A DNA stretch of 64,000 nt from Hamiltosporidium tvaerminnensis (Eukaryota; Microsporidia; Dubosqiidae): contig JAKIMF020000001.1 of assembly GCA_022605425.2 (NCBI GenBank), positions 1,490,501 to 1,554,500 on the forward strand, given 5' to 3'. Position 1 is the first letter of the stretch; the number at the start of each line of letters is the position of its first letter. The position numbers were made by a program, and so were the translations under genes. The notes under the pieces are model-generated. The model had not been told where the DNA came from, searched no databases, and saw only the letters and a list, made by a program, of their open reading frames with translations. Shown here in pieces: positions 1 to 9,925 of this stretch.

Positions 1-2463
1 TTTAATCAGGCCATTTTAGCTTGTTGTATGTATTGGGTGCAAAATGTTGATTTTTTTATTCTTATTCATTTGATTTGGACGATTTTAACTTTGAATGGAT
101 GCTAATGAAGTGATAATTTTAAAATAATAAACTCAGGATCTTTTTTATTTCATATATCTTTCACGTATGTTTTTATTTTGTTAATTTCTATTAAATGAAG
201 AAAATTCTCGTTTTGAAATTTATAAAATGAATTTTTTTTACAAATTATGATTCAAAATTTTACCAATTATCAAATAAAATGTAGCCACTGTATAAAATTT
301 TTAACTTGAACACATTTTTCGCCCAATAATTTTTATTTTAAACTAAAAACTTACCTACATAAAAATAACAAGAATTTTAACTTAAAACTTTGGTATAAAC
401 CGATTATAGAAGGGTTTTGACAGAAATATGTCATATATTATGATGATATAATTGTATCGGCTTAACTTTTCATGGCGCTATTTTGCATTGTAATAATCTG
501 GGTTTAATGTATTTAATTTAATAATATAGAAGAAAGAAGGTGCATTGTGGTATGCAAAGACCGATAAAAATATTTAATTAATATATGGAGTAAAACTTTC
601 TGTTACAAAAATAATCTTATTATATCTTAAATCATTGCACAAACCAGATAAAGATTTCGGCTTCTAAAAAGGAAGTAAAAAGGGATCAGAAATAGTCAAA
701 TATGGCTTTCTAATTAGTTTTTTTAGTATATTTAGATAAATTCTGGTTTATAATGTATTATACTAGATATGAATAGTAGTACAACATTATTATATAACTT
801 AATTGTCTGATCCACGAAATTATAAGCTTTACTTTACAGAAATACTATATATAGCGTGGATAGTAATATGAGCAAAAAAATTAAAAATATAATCTCTTAG
901 CAATTAAGAATTTTTAATTAAAATAATAAATTTTAGTTGATTAAACGGAATACAGATATTGAAAAATTTAGGATTAATGGAAATATTTTAAAGGCTTGGT
1001 CAATTAAAGAATTTAAAAATGTTTTTTTCTTTTTGTTTTTTCTTTTTTTTATAATTTTTTTGCAGTATCTGAGCAATAGGAATTAAGATTTTATTCGAAT
1101 TAAAGAACGTGCAATATAAATAGGGTAACCCAGGCGAGATAGTGGTCAAGCTTAATGTGTTTATTGAATCAAATGATAAAACACACATAGTGGAGTAGTA
1201 GAAAATAACTTTTCTGATAAAAACGCATGTAATGTATTTTCTATTTTGAATCAAGTTTAAAAATTCTTAAAGAGTGTAAAGTAATGAAGCTAAGATACAA
1301 TATGGAAAATTTTGATTAAAGAAAAAACTAAACGGTAAAAAGTTTATCCAAAAGACAATATATTCATAAAGCAATATTTTTGATCTGCAATATCTAGTTA
1401 AAATGAGATATTATTTGTAAAGCTAGTGAACCTTTTATAAATTTCATTTTATTCTGTTATATGTAATAAAAATATACATTAAAATTGCGTAAATTCATAA
1501 ATTTTAAGTTAGAGAATTAGACTAAAAACAATCATATTAAATGGGTTATGAATAATATAGATAGGCTGTTTTTAATTTATGCATGATAAAATACTTTAAA
1601 CCGAAAAAAAGACATTTATGTCGATATTTTGAAAGTTAAATTAGCCAATTTGACGATTTAGGGGTTAAACATGTTTTTTTAAGTAAATACTACGCTTAGC
1701 TACATATTTATATCGAGATTTTTTAAAATATATATTTAATGTTTCAATGGAATATGAACTCATTATTTCATTAGGATATCAAATTAATTAAAAAAAAATT
1801 ATTATATCTATAATTAAACTGCATTTTAAATTATGATTGGCTCTATAAGATAATTTTTGATATAAAGAATCTGCTTGAATAGCACCTATTAATTATAATA
1901 TTACTTTAATGAAATCGATTTATATTTAGAAATTAAAAAAATGATAATATGAATATTGATCACTTGTGTTCTAGATTTAAATAGTCAGGTCTGGATGTTT
2001 TACTAAGTAGAATATTTATTGGATAAATAATGGTTTGGGCTTAATAAAATTTTCAAAAAATCTACGTTGAAATATTTCTTTTAAAAACCTGAAACCCTTG
2101 CTGATAACAAAATATAGGTTTGAATTCTCGCTTAGAAAACACGAATTGAATTATAGTGCTTTTAAATAAATGATTGGCATAGAAAACATACAAAACCAGG
2201 GTGAAATTTTATTTAAAAAACTTTATAACTAAAAAACCGAAAAAAAATTTTCAAGCAAATTTAAGCATGAATTTTAAATTAATAGCAAAAAAATAACAGA
2301 CATTTGCTTGCTAATTTTCAATAAGAGAGTATTTTTTTTATTATACCACTGTTATATTTCTAAATTTAAATTGATGCAATTAAAAAAATTATTGTAGACA
2401 AGTGTAGTCTATTTCAAATTTTAAAAATTAATATCATAAAAGAGTTTTTAATAAAATTTTAAT
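1..2463. other. A+T-rich intergenic sequence without recognised gene
   Basis: I see no supportable gene here. One short minus-strand frame near 1.0-1.25 kb has low-complexity lysine/phenylalanine composition and no start-site signal. Old relics could be hidden, since relics elsewhere in the window were only visible by aligning them to a better copy. Confidence 0.5.
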
Positions 2464-3048
2464 TTATTGAATTCGCAAAAAATCAATCATGCAGTGTGCA
2501 GATAGAATAAATAATAGCATTAAAAAATAAACAAATCCACATATTAGCTGAAATTTCTTGGAATATTTATTCGATATAAAAAAGAAAAGGCCAACTGATA
2601 TGAGTATTGAATAAAAAAAACATGCAAAAATGAGAATACGATGCAAGTTGAAAATTAAGAAGTAAAAAAATAGAATAAAATTCATGATAAACAAAATCCC
2701 TAAATGAAATAAAATTGCATTATTTTCTATAAATTCCCGCAAACCGTTCAGCTTTGAACCTTTTTTCCCCAAAGATAAACTATGCCTTTCAATATAGTCC
2801 ATGCGTGAGTTATTTCCCGATGTATCTGGATGCTTACGATGTTTACTGCTCATTTTAATGCCATTTTCACAAACTTCAGGATTTAGAGAAGCGTATTCAT
2901 GTAAATCATTGAGATTATTGTGATTATCGTAATTATCATATTCACAATCTAAATCTCTATCAATGGGTACTTCGATGCAATCCTCATCAGGCTTGTTTAT
3001 TTTTACTATTACTTCGATATGTTGCTGATTCCTCTTTTCTTCATTCAT
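2464..3048 (-). CDS. three-TM membrane protein, paralogue of the gene at 13716-14279
   Basis: The 194-residue protein has a hydrophilic N-terminal half rich in Asn, Asp and Glu (about residues 1-110). Three strongly hydrophobic segments follow (about 112-135, 137-158, 167-190), with short charged linkers and a short C-tail. It shares layout with the minus-strand protein at 13716-14279: both open with an acidic MNEE/MEEN stretch, then an HIEV-x-V-x-I motif, an acidic disordered region and a terminal three-helix membrane block. No enzyme motif is visible. There is no CCC motif before the ATG, unlike most genes here. Function unknown; a lineage-specific membrane family is the simplest reading. 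The next feature upstream is a LINE 3' relic about 180 bp away. Confidence 0.6.
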   Translation of the reverse strand: MNEEKRNQQHIEVIVKINKPDEDCIEVPIDRDLDCEYDNYDNHNNLNDLHEYASLNPEVCENGIKMSSKHRKHPDTSGNNSRMDYIERHSLSLGKKGSKLNGLREFIENNAILFHLGILFIMNFILFFYFLIFNLHRILIFACFFYSILISVGLFFFISNKYSKKFQLICGFVYFLMLLFILSAHCMIDFLRIQ

Positions 3049-3229
3049 TTACCAAGAAGGTGTTTAAAAGATTTTTTTAATTTGTTCAATTATTTATTTT
3101 GATTTTTCTGATTTGTTTTTTAATAATATAAATTTTTTTTCTTATTGCTTACATGATTAATTTGTCCAAACTTAGTTAATTGATTTTTTAACAGTATAAT
3201 ATTTTATTCTCATTGTTTCAATAATAGGT

Positions 3230-3562
3230 CTGTCGAAAATTCTACTTTGATGACGATAAAAATCTTTGTCACGACAAAAAGCCGAGGTGAGCTGAGAAAG
3301 AGCAGTAAAAATGTTATTAAAAAGCCGAGTCGACTAAACAGCTAATACGCTTTTTAATGCAAGTAAGTTACGAGAATATAGTTATAAACAGCTAGAAATA
3401 TAAATAGAAACCTTCTATTTTGATAAAAGATTCACATTTGAGGAACGCGATATAAATATAAACGAAATTAGGGATTTAGTAGAGAATATTAAAATTATTA
3501 ATAAGGTAGAAGAAAATATATAAATAATGAAAAACTATTTTTTAATCGGAATTTTTTTTACT
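3230..3562 (+). mobile_element. relic of the 3' end of the RLE LINE
   Basis: It aligns through several blocks to the last 350 bp of LINE copy A (about 8470-8820): the 'aacagtcgaa' region, the 'gccgaagagag...agagcg...gttatta' block, and the terminal 'ggtagaagaaaa-atataaa-atg' block followed by an A/T tail. There are many substitutions and small gaps, so this is an old 5'-truncated insertion. Confidence 0.7.
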
Positions 3563-3734
3563 AAAGTTTCGATAAATAATTTATTTAGAATTAGCAAATA
3601 TTATTTGTGATAATACTATTATTGTTCTTCTCGTTTCAATAAATAATTTATTCAAATTTAGTGTATTTCTTTTTAAGGAGATAATTTTTTAAATTGATTA
3701 GTTTTTAGAGTAAATTACATTAAAAAAATCAATA

Positions 3735-3885
3735 ACGAACTCTTTGGTTTATCTGCTCATGAAGACATGGCCCTTGAAGACGCTCGACCTCAGTTTTTCT
3801 CTATTTTGCACAAATTTTTCGATAGAAATACTTTTTTCGTAAGTATTTTTCAAATTTTTCATGCCATCTTTTTGCGGTCTCCCTC
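3735..3885 (-). mobile_element. possible relic of the C-terminal end of another LINE
   Basis: On the minus strand one frame reads GRPQKRWHEKFEKYL and, after about 70 bp in another frame, RLQGPCLHEQI. GRPxxRW is a hallmark of the C-terminal part of many arthropod non-LTR polymerases, including the relic at 39.9-40.8 kb. The block is short and frames shift, so the assignment is tentative. Confidence 0.35.
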
Positions 3886-4232
3886 GTTTCTCTTACCTTC
3901 AAGTGCAGATAAAATAAACAAATAGGTTGATAATTAAAATTTAAAAATTTGTATAATTTTCCTGAATATATAATACTACTAAGAACTAACTACTTGAAAA
4001 TAATCGAGGAAGATCAATATGAAAATGATTGACTGAAATGTTGGTTAAAGAAGAAAACTTGCTAGGTTTTTGCTTGTTTAAAGAAAATTGCAAATAGAAG
4101 AAAGCTTACAAAACCTTGAATTTTTTTCTAATAGCCTAATTTGTCGCTTTTTATCGAGTAAATCGCAATTGGCACATAAATTGTGTGTAATTTCCATTTA
4201 GATGTATAAAAAAGTAGAATTACTCGCTCGAG
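3886..4232. other. intergenic, nothing recognised
   Basis: A+T-rich sequence between a LINE relic and the repeat-D relic. I see no gene or repeat. Confidence 0.4.
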
Positions 4233-4672
4233 TTAGATGAATTGAGTGCTGAAGGTACTAAAAATGCAACTTTAAAGCACAGAGAGCCAATTTTTTAATT
4301 TTCCTGTTGTTAGGATATTGCAATGTCTAAGCGATCATTTTGAATGTTGCAAAAAAAATATGTCAGTTAAGTCGATCGGCCGAAAAGTGTAGAGTAGATA
4401 GAAATTATAAGAATTTTAATTTACAGACATTATAATTTGGAAGCCGCCCATACAGTAAAACTAAATCAACGTATACTAATAATTCCGGTCAACTACCTCG
4501 CCGATTATATTTTCTACATAATATCGGGAATAAAAGATTTAAGATGCCTATATCTAAGAAGTTTAATTAAATTATATGAGAGCAGTTATCTATGTTAAAT
4601 CTAGAACTTTGTTAATATTATACAAACAATATAAAGCAGTCTTTTTTTCAGAAAAAGTTGTGATATTATTTG
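4233..4672 (+). repeat. repeat D, copy D4 (3' half, degraded)
   Basis: It aligns to the 3' 450 bp of the repeat at 46995-47720. Matching blocks are 'ttaga-ga-tt-ag-gc', 'tttaaagc...gagag(c)', 'cctgttg-tatga-attgca-tgtcta', 'gaaaagtgtagagta' and 'gttaa-cctagaact-gttaat'. The open frame at 4576-4776 falls partly inside this repeat and is not conserved between copies, so I do not call it a gene. Confidence 0.65.
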
Positions 4673-4959
4673 TCGTATTTTATTATGTCTCCCCTGTAAA
4701 AAATAGAAAAATCTATATTAAAATACCATCTTCTCGGATTTACACCAATGTTTTAGTTATTAAAATTATAATTTAAGAATTTCAAGTGTTTCAATTGGAT
4801 TTTTATTTTCTATATGCTCGGCTTTGGAAGTATTTCTTGCTATATATGACAAATTTTTTGTTGTTATTTTATTCAGTCCTACCTCTATATCATTATCTCC
4901 CTTTTCTGTTCTTGAATGCCTTTTATTACATTACATAATTTAGGGAAAAATATGGTAAT

Positions 4960-7900
4960 TAAAACCGTAAAAATATATTTTTTAAAAATTCTTTAATTTA
5001 AAGTGTATTTTCGAGCTTAAAAAAATGGGTAGAAAGAAAAATGTTAGCAGCGAAATATCGAAAAATACCAAAATAAAGGCTGCAAACGACGCTGATGAGG
5101 TGAAGAAGAGTGATAGTGAGGTACAAAAATGTAAGCTACATCCACCGGCGATTTCCCTACCTTCCTCCTCCTACACAACAATAACACCTCCACCACCAAG
5201 CCAAACATGCAGTAAAATGCAAAATAGTGGGCTTGACACCTTACCTTCGCCTAATGCACCAGTTCCCTTTTCGGTTGAAGTCTCTGCGTGCGAGCCATCG
5301 TACGACATGACAAGCCCCTGTACTCTAGCTATTCCGGAAGGTAACAGGCTAATGGCGTTGCGGACGATATTCGATTCCGTAACAGCCGACCCGAAGGAAT
5401 GGCCTCGAATTGTTTTTTTTGCAGTACAGACAAGGTTTGAAAGAATGCCAAGAAATGGCTGGACAGAGCTTCAAGGTACTATAATGAGAAATTCGGCTGC
5501 ACTGAAACTCTCGAAGTGTTAAAAAAATTGGCACAAAGTGAGATGGGAAAGGATGTAAAATCAGAAGAGAATGGAGAGCGACGTAGAATCGCCACTTGTC
5601 TCGCTGATACATGCACTTTGACCGACACCACGGAGTACATAAACCTGAGAGATAAATTCTTGAGTAAAATCAAAGAAATCTCGGAGAACGAAATTGGAAA
5701 GGTGGTGGTCCGAACTAGAAAACATCCAAATGAATTGGTTGATAGTAAAGTTCTGGATCTCATTAATCGAGTAGTCGGTGAATATGCAGGAGCTCATGTA
5801 CCTGAGTCAATTACGGAAGCCGCGTATATCATGCAAGCTGCGCAGATATGCTATGACGAGGCAACACGTAAAGAGAAGCCTAGATCCGCTTGTAAGGAAA
5901 ACATAGAAAGTAAAATTTCTAAGTTAGTACTTTCCAAAGATCTTCTCGAGAAGGCTCGTAAGCAGGAAAAGCTCTCCACTTCGGAAACGAAGAGCCTTAA
6001 GAAAATCATGCGAGTGTTTAATTTAAACTTGAGCAGTGTAACTGATCTTTCTGAGGCTTTAGTTAAGAAGAATGAGTCTTTGAATGTTTACGAGAAAAAA
6101 ATTACGATGCATGAAAGTAGGAAGCAATTCCGAAAAGAGAATCGTATGTTTGAGCTTTTCCGAGGTCGATTTTATCGTGGGTTATCTGAGCGTGTGGAAT
6201 CCGAGCATGTGGTTAGCCGTGATGAAATTGTGAGTTTTTGGTCTACAATGTGGAACAAAAATGATGACACAGTCACGTACGATGATTATTTGATTCCATT
6301 TGTATCAGATAATCATCCGACCACGTTTCCTTCACTTGATGAATTTGTGAATATCATTAATTGGCTCCCTAATTGGAAAGCTGCTGGAATTGATGGTATT
6401 TACAATTTTTTCATTAAGAAACTTACAACTCTTCACAAATATCTTTATGATATTGTGAAAGTTATATGTTTAGAAGGAACACCTCAAGCTGATTGGTTTT
6501 ACTGCGGGCTTAAGTATTTGATACCGAAAGGAATTCCACGAAGAGGCTCTGACTACAGGCCAATCACTTGTATGTCCCACCTCTATAAGTTAACGACTAA
6601 GTGTGTAACGAAGGTCGTTCAACTTGAAGTGGAAAGGCGAGGGTTGCTTGCGGAGAACCAGTTGGGAGCAGTTAGAGGTGTGCAGGGTGCGAAAGAGAAG
6701 GCTCTACTGAATATTGCCTTAAATAAAGAGTATGGAAACAATCTTAAGGCAACATTGATTGATGTTAAAAAAGCTTATGATTCAATCGATCATGTTTATT
6801 TAACTCAATGCATTGAAAACCTTAATTTACCTGATTGGATCCTGGAATTTATTAAGGTAATTATATCGAAATGGAAAATTTATATATCAGTAGGGCCTGA
6901 AAAAATCATGAGCAAGAAGATTGATAGAGGGATTCTGCAAGGAGATAGTTTGTCACCATTGTTGTTTGTGTTATGTATGGATCCATTAAGTCGAAAGCTT
7001 AATGAAAAATACACAAAAGTGACAGTACAAACAGATGCAGAATCCCACTCTACTAATCATCTCTTGTTTATTGATGATCTTAAGCTCCTTGCAAAAGACA
7101 GCTCCACATTGAGTGCTATGACAGGCGAGGCAAAGGAATTTTTAGAGGTGATTGGCTTAGAGATTAACAAAGAGAAGTCAGCCACAAATGATACGTGTTG
7201 TGAAGATACTGCTACTCTTCTAGAAGGTGTTAGTGTTTACAAATATTTAGGAATAATCGAAGATAGCAGAGGAATCCCAACACGTAGCTCATTTGAAGAA
7301 GTACAGAGCAAACTTATATCAAGAGTTGAAAGACTTTGTCACACTAGATTAAATGCAAAAAATTTATTTTCTGCAATCAATCAACATGCGATATCGTTGA
7401 TCAACTACCACATAGGAGTACTTCGACTTGAACCGGCTGACTTCTCTAAGTTAGATGATGCAGTACGTGCGGTGTTGGTTAAGAATAAGATACATCTCCG
7501 CCCAGGATGTAAAGAGCGTTTGTATCTTCCTAGAACAGAACTTGGAAGAGGCCTACATAGTGTTGAGTTGCGAAGCGAACATATGCTTCTGCAACTCTTG
7601 GATTGTCTGGAAAAAAGTAAAGAAATATCAACTAGACGAGCAGCAATCCTCAGGGTGGAGAATAATAATAAAACCCATCTTGCACTAATAAAAGGCTTCT
7701 TAAAAGTAAAGTACAGGTTGGTAGAAGAAGTCATTAAGAAAAGTTTAGAAGAAGCTCAACTTGCAAAACTATATAACGAAATAGAAAAACGAAAACTCCA
7801 TTCAAAGTTATATAATGCAAGAAAAAATGAGCTTGTGAGTATTAGTGACTCTTCAAGATGGTTAAAGAAAGGGAATATTAGGCCACGCAATGAAGCTGTG

Positions 7901-8830
7901 TTCTGCTATATCTAGGATAGAAATGTATTCCTGGGGAGCAAATGGTTTGTGTCAACATTGTGGGAAGTCTGGTAAGACTGAGATCATCTAGCAACTCGAT
8001 GTGAAAAAATTCTAGGTCATGATTACACTAGACGGCATAATGAAGTGGTTAGATGCCTACACCTTCTTCTAAATAGATATAAGTTTAAGTCTTCAAAACG
8101 AATTAGAAGCCACTCAGTTCAAGAAATTCTTGATAATGAGTATGCAGAGATAAGAGTGGACACCATAATTAAAACTGATGTTAAAATTCCGAATAACAGA
8201 CCGGACATATTTATTTTAGATAAGAAGAAGAGTAAGATAACACTCATTGAAGTAGGAATCACTTCCCAAGATTCATTTCAAATATTTGAAACTGAAAAAC
8301 TTAGGAAGTATGACTTGCTAGCCAAGGAATTGGGTCTTATTTATAAGTATAGTGTTGAGATAATCCCTTATGTGATGACCTGAGACGATATTGTGACAAA
8401 ATACCATAAATCTCATCTTAAAAGACTAGAAATACCCATGAATGTAGAAGCATACATTTAGTCTATAGTACTTAAGAAAACAGTCGAAACAATTTCCTTC
8501 GATCGACGAAGAGGACTTGAGTCAGGACTAAATGCCGAAGAGAGATTGGAGAGAGCGTCAATGGGTGTTATTATGAGAGTAGAGATGCATGAGGAACCAA
8601 CACCCTCTTTAAAAAGAAGAGAAGACAGAGGAAAATGGTGCAAAAAATTTTAAACCAAAAAATAATACACCCTCTTTTCACAAGGAGGAACCACTTTAGA
8701 GGAACCGACCAGAAACATAAATGAAGAGTCGGATTTGGAAGAAGAGACAGTAGTGGTTAAAGAGGTAGAAGAAAACATATAAAAATGGGAAAAAATATTT
8801 TAACCCAGAATTTTATTAAATAAATAAAAA
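4960..8830 (+). mobile_element. RLE-type non-LTR retrotransposon, copy A (best preserved)
   Basis: Near-full-length LINE. It has an ATG at 5025 preceded by A-rich sequence, a reverse transcriptase, a CCHC zinc knuckle and a PD-(D/E)xK-type endonuclease near the C-terminus, and it ends near 8830 in 'cccagaattttattaaataaataaa'. Comparison with copy B and with 3' fragments at 12.9, 40.9, 43.2, 54.4 and 63.3 kb fixes the 3' end. Element order (RT, zinc knuckle, RLE) matches R2/R4/Dong-group elements. The RT box is FIDD followed by LKLLA, most like the R4/Dong style; that clade call is inference. Confidence 0.85.
5025..8652 (+). pseudogene. LINE polyprotein (RT + CCHC + RLE), broken by frameshifts and stops
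   Basis: The reading starts MGRKKNVSS at 5025 and has a Ser/Pro-rich region around 5150-5230. It changes frame near 5467-5478, where copy B has one more base, and continues open from about 5480 to 7912. This long part contains the RT: YRPITCMSHLYKL near 6560, a DVKKAYDSID box near 6760, the GILQGDSLSPLLF box near 6930 and FIDDLKLLA near 7065. The zinc knuckle lies in another frame at about 7905-7980 (LCQHCGK, then a one-base loss), and DHLATRCEKI resumes at 7982. The RLE has PDIFILD near 8200 and LIEVGI near 8245. The TGA at 8381 is TGG or TGT in other copies, and the frame then stays readable, apart from a TAG at 8459, to about 8650. The ancestral protein was probably near 1,200 residues. 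Confidence 0.8.
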
Positions 8831-9166
8831 ACATAGCAACCAAATAATAATATTAATCAGGCTAGGATATTTGATACACTTGGATGCACCCTTCAGTATA
8901 AACAAAAATGGAATTCGTTTTTCTATGGCTATATAATTTACTTAATTTTCAAATTCAAGCATTTTATAAATTATATTATCATTTTGTTTTCGAAAAAACT
9001 ATTATAAATGCTTCTAATACCAAATATTTATTAGAAATATATTTCTAACAAATCTATACATATTTTTTCCTCTTAATTTCTTTCAAATTCACTAAAATAC
9101 ATTTTTTTTAAGAATTTTCATTTTAAACATTAAAATCACAAATTAAATAGCAAATATATTTGACCC
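8831..9166. other. intergenic, 5' flank of the 9167 gene
   Basis: A+T-rich spacer between the LINE tail and the next gene. Nothing recognised except the start-site CCC at its end. Confidence 0.4.
9164..9166 (+). promoter_or_regulatory. CCC start-site motif
   Basis: CCC directly abuts the ATG at 9167 ('ttgacccATG'). This matches the microsporidian C-triplet start signal and supports the orphan gene being real. Confidence 0.6.
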
Positions 9167-9925
9167 ATGAACCGTTATATATTGGAATGTCTGAAAAACC
9201 CGAAACTTGAGTACGGTACTGTTTTCTTATTTATGGAAAAAAAATTACCTATTCAATATTTCAAAGAAGAAAATACATATACGCTAAGTGGAAAAAATTT
9301 TGTTTTGGATATAAAAAACGATATTTCAAAAATATTTTTTGTTGAAGACTCTTATAATGTACATTTTGAATATCTAGAATTTTATTTTAACAAACTTCTT
9401 TCAAAAAAAGACTTTTTTACATTTTTCTTTGCATTCAAATACTTTTTATATTTTGATTATTCCTCTAAAAATGATAATAATAGTAATATTCTTAAATTAC
9501 ATAGTGGTCTTTGGTTTTGTGAATGTTTATCTAGTGAAAATCCATGTATAATTTACGATATTCATCAACTTGTTAAAATGTCTGAAAAATCAGAAAATAG
9601 AAATGCTTTTTATAATATTTTTACTCATAGGTACGAAATTTTCTATGAAAAATATATTTTGCCTGTATTCGATAAATCCATAAACGCCGAAACTATTGAC
9701 TATAAAGAAAAAATAAAAAATATTTATTTTTATAATTTAAGTGGTGGTAATTACACCTATCCACACGAATGCATTGAAATTAATTTGAATAGTAAAGTTT
9801 ACAAAATTTGTAAAAATCTTGATGTATATGTGGGGGAATATAAAATACCTGAATTGAGTTTTCTATTAAAATGTGGTAAGGGTTTACAAGAATCCTGTGA
9901 CATCATTTCTAAGTTAAAAAAATAA
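9167..9925 (+). CDS. orphan protein, function unknown
   Basis: The 252-residue protein has no recognised domain, no obvious signal peptide and no membrane segment. It is rich in Phe, Tyr, Lys and Asn, as expected from local base composition. Possible landmarks are a cluster of aromatic residues around 85-100 and a short LWFCEC segment near 119-124. The start is well supported by a CCC triplet directly before the ATG. A single uninterrupted 759-bp frame in sequence this A+T-rich is very unlikely by chance. It may be a fast-evolving member of a known family that I cannot recognise by eye. Confidence 0.7.
   Translation: MNRYILECLKNPKLEYGTVFLFMEKKLPIQYFKEENTYTLSGKNFVLDIKNDISKIFFVEDSYNVHFEYLEFYFNKLLSKKDFFTFFFAFKYFLYFDYSSKNDNNSNILKLHSGLWFCECLSSENPCIIYDIHQLVKMSEKSENRNAFYNIFTHRYEIFYEKYILPVFDKSINAETIDYKEKIKNIYFYNLSGGNYTYPHECIEINLNSKVYKICKNLDVYVGEYKIPELSFLLKCGKGLQESCDIISKLKK

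Noticed and set aside
1000-1254. 84-codon minus-strand frame
   Set aside because: The Lys/Ile-rich C-terminus and lack of any motif fit chance in A+T-rich DNA.
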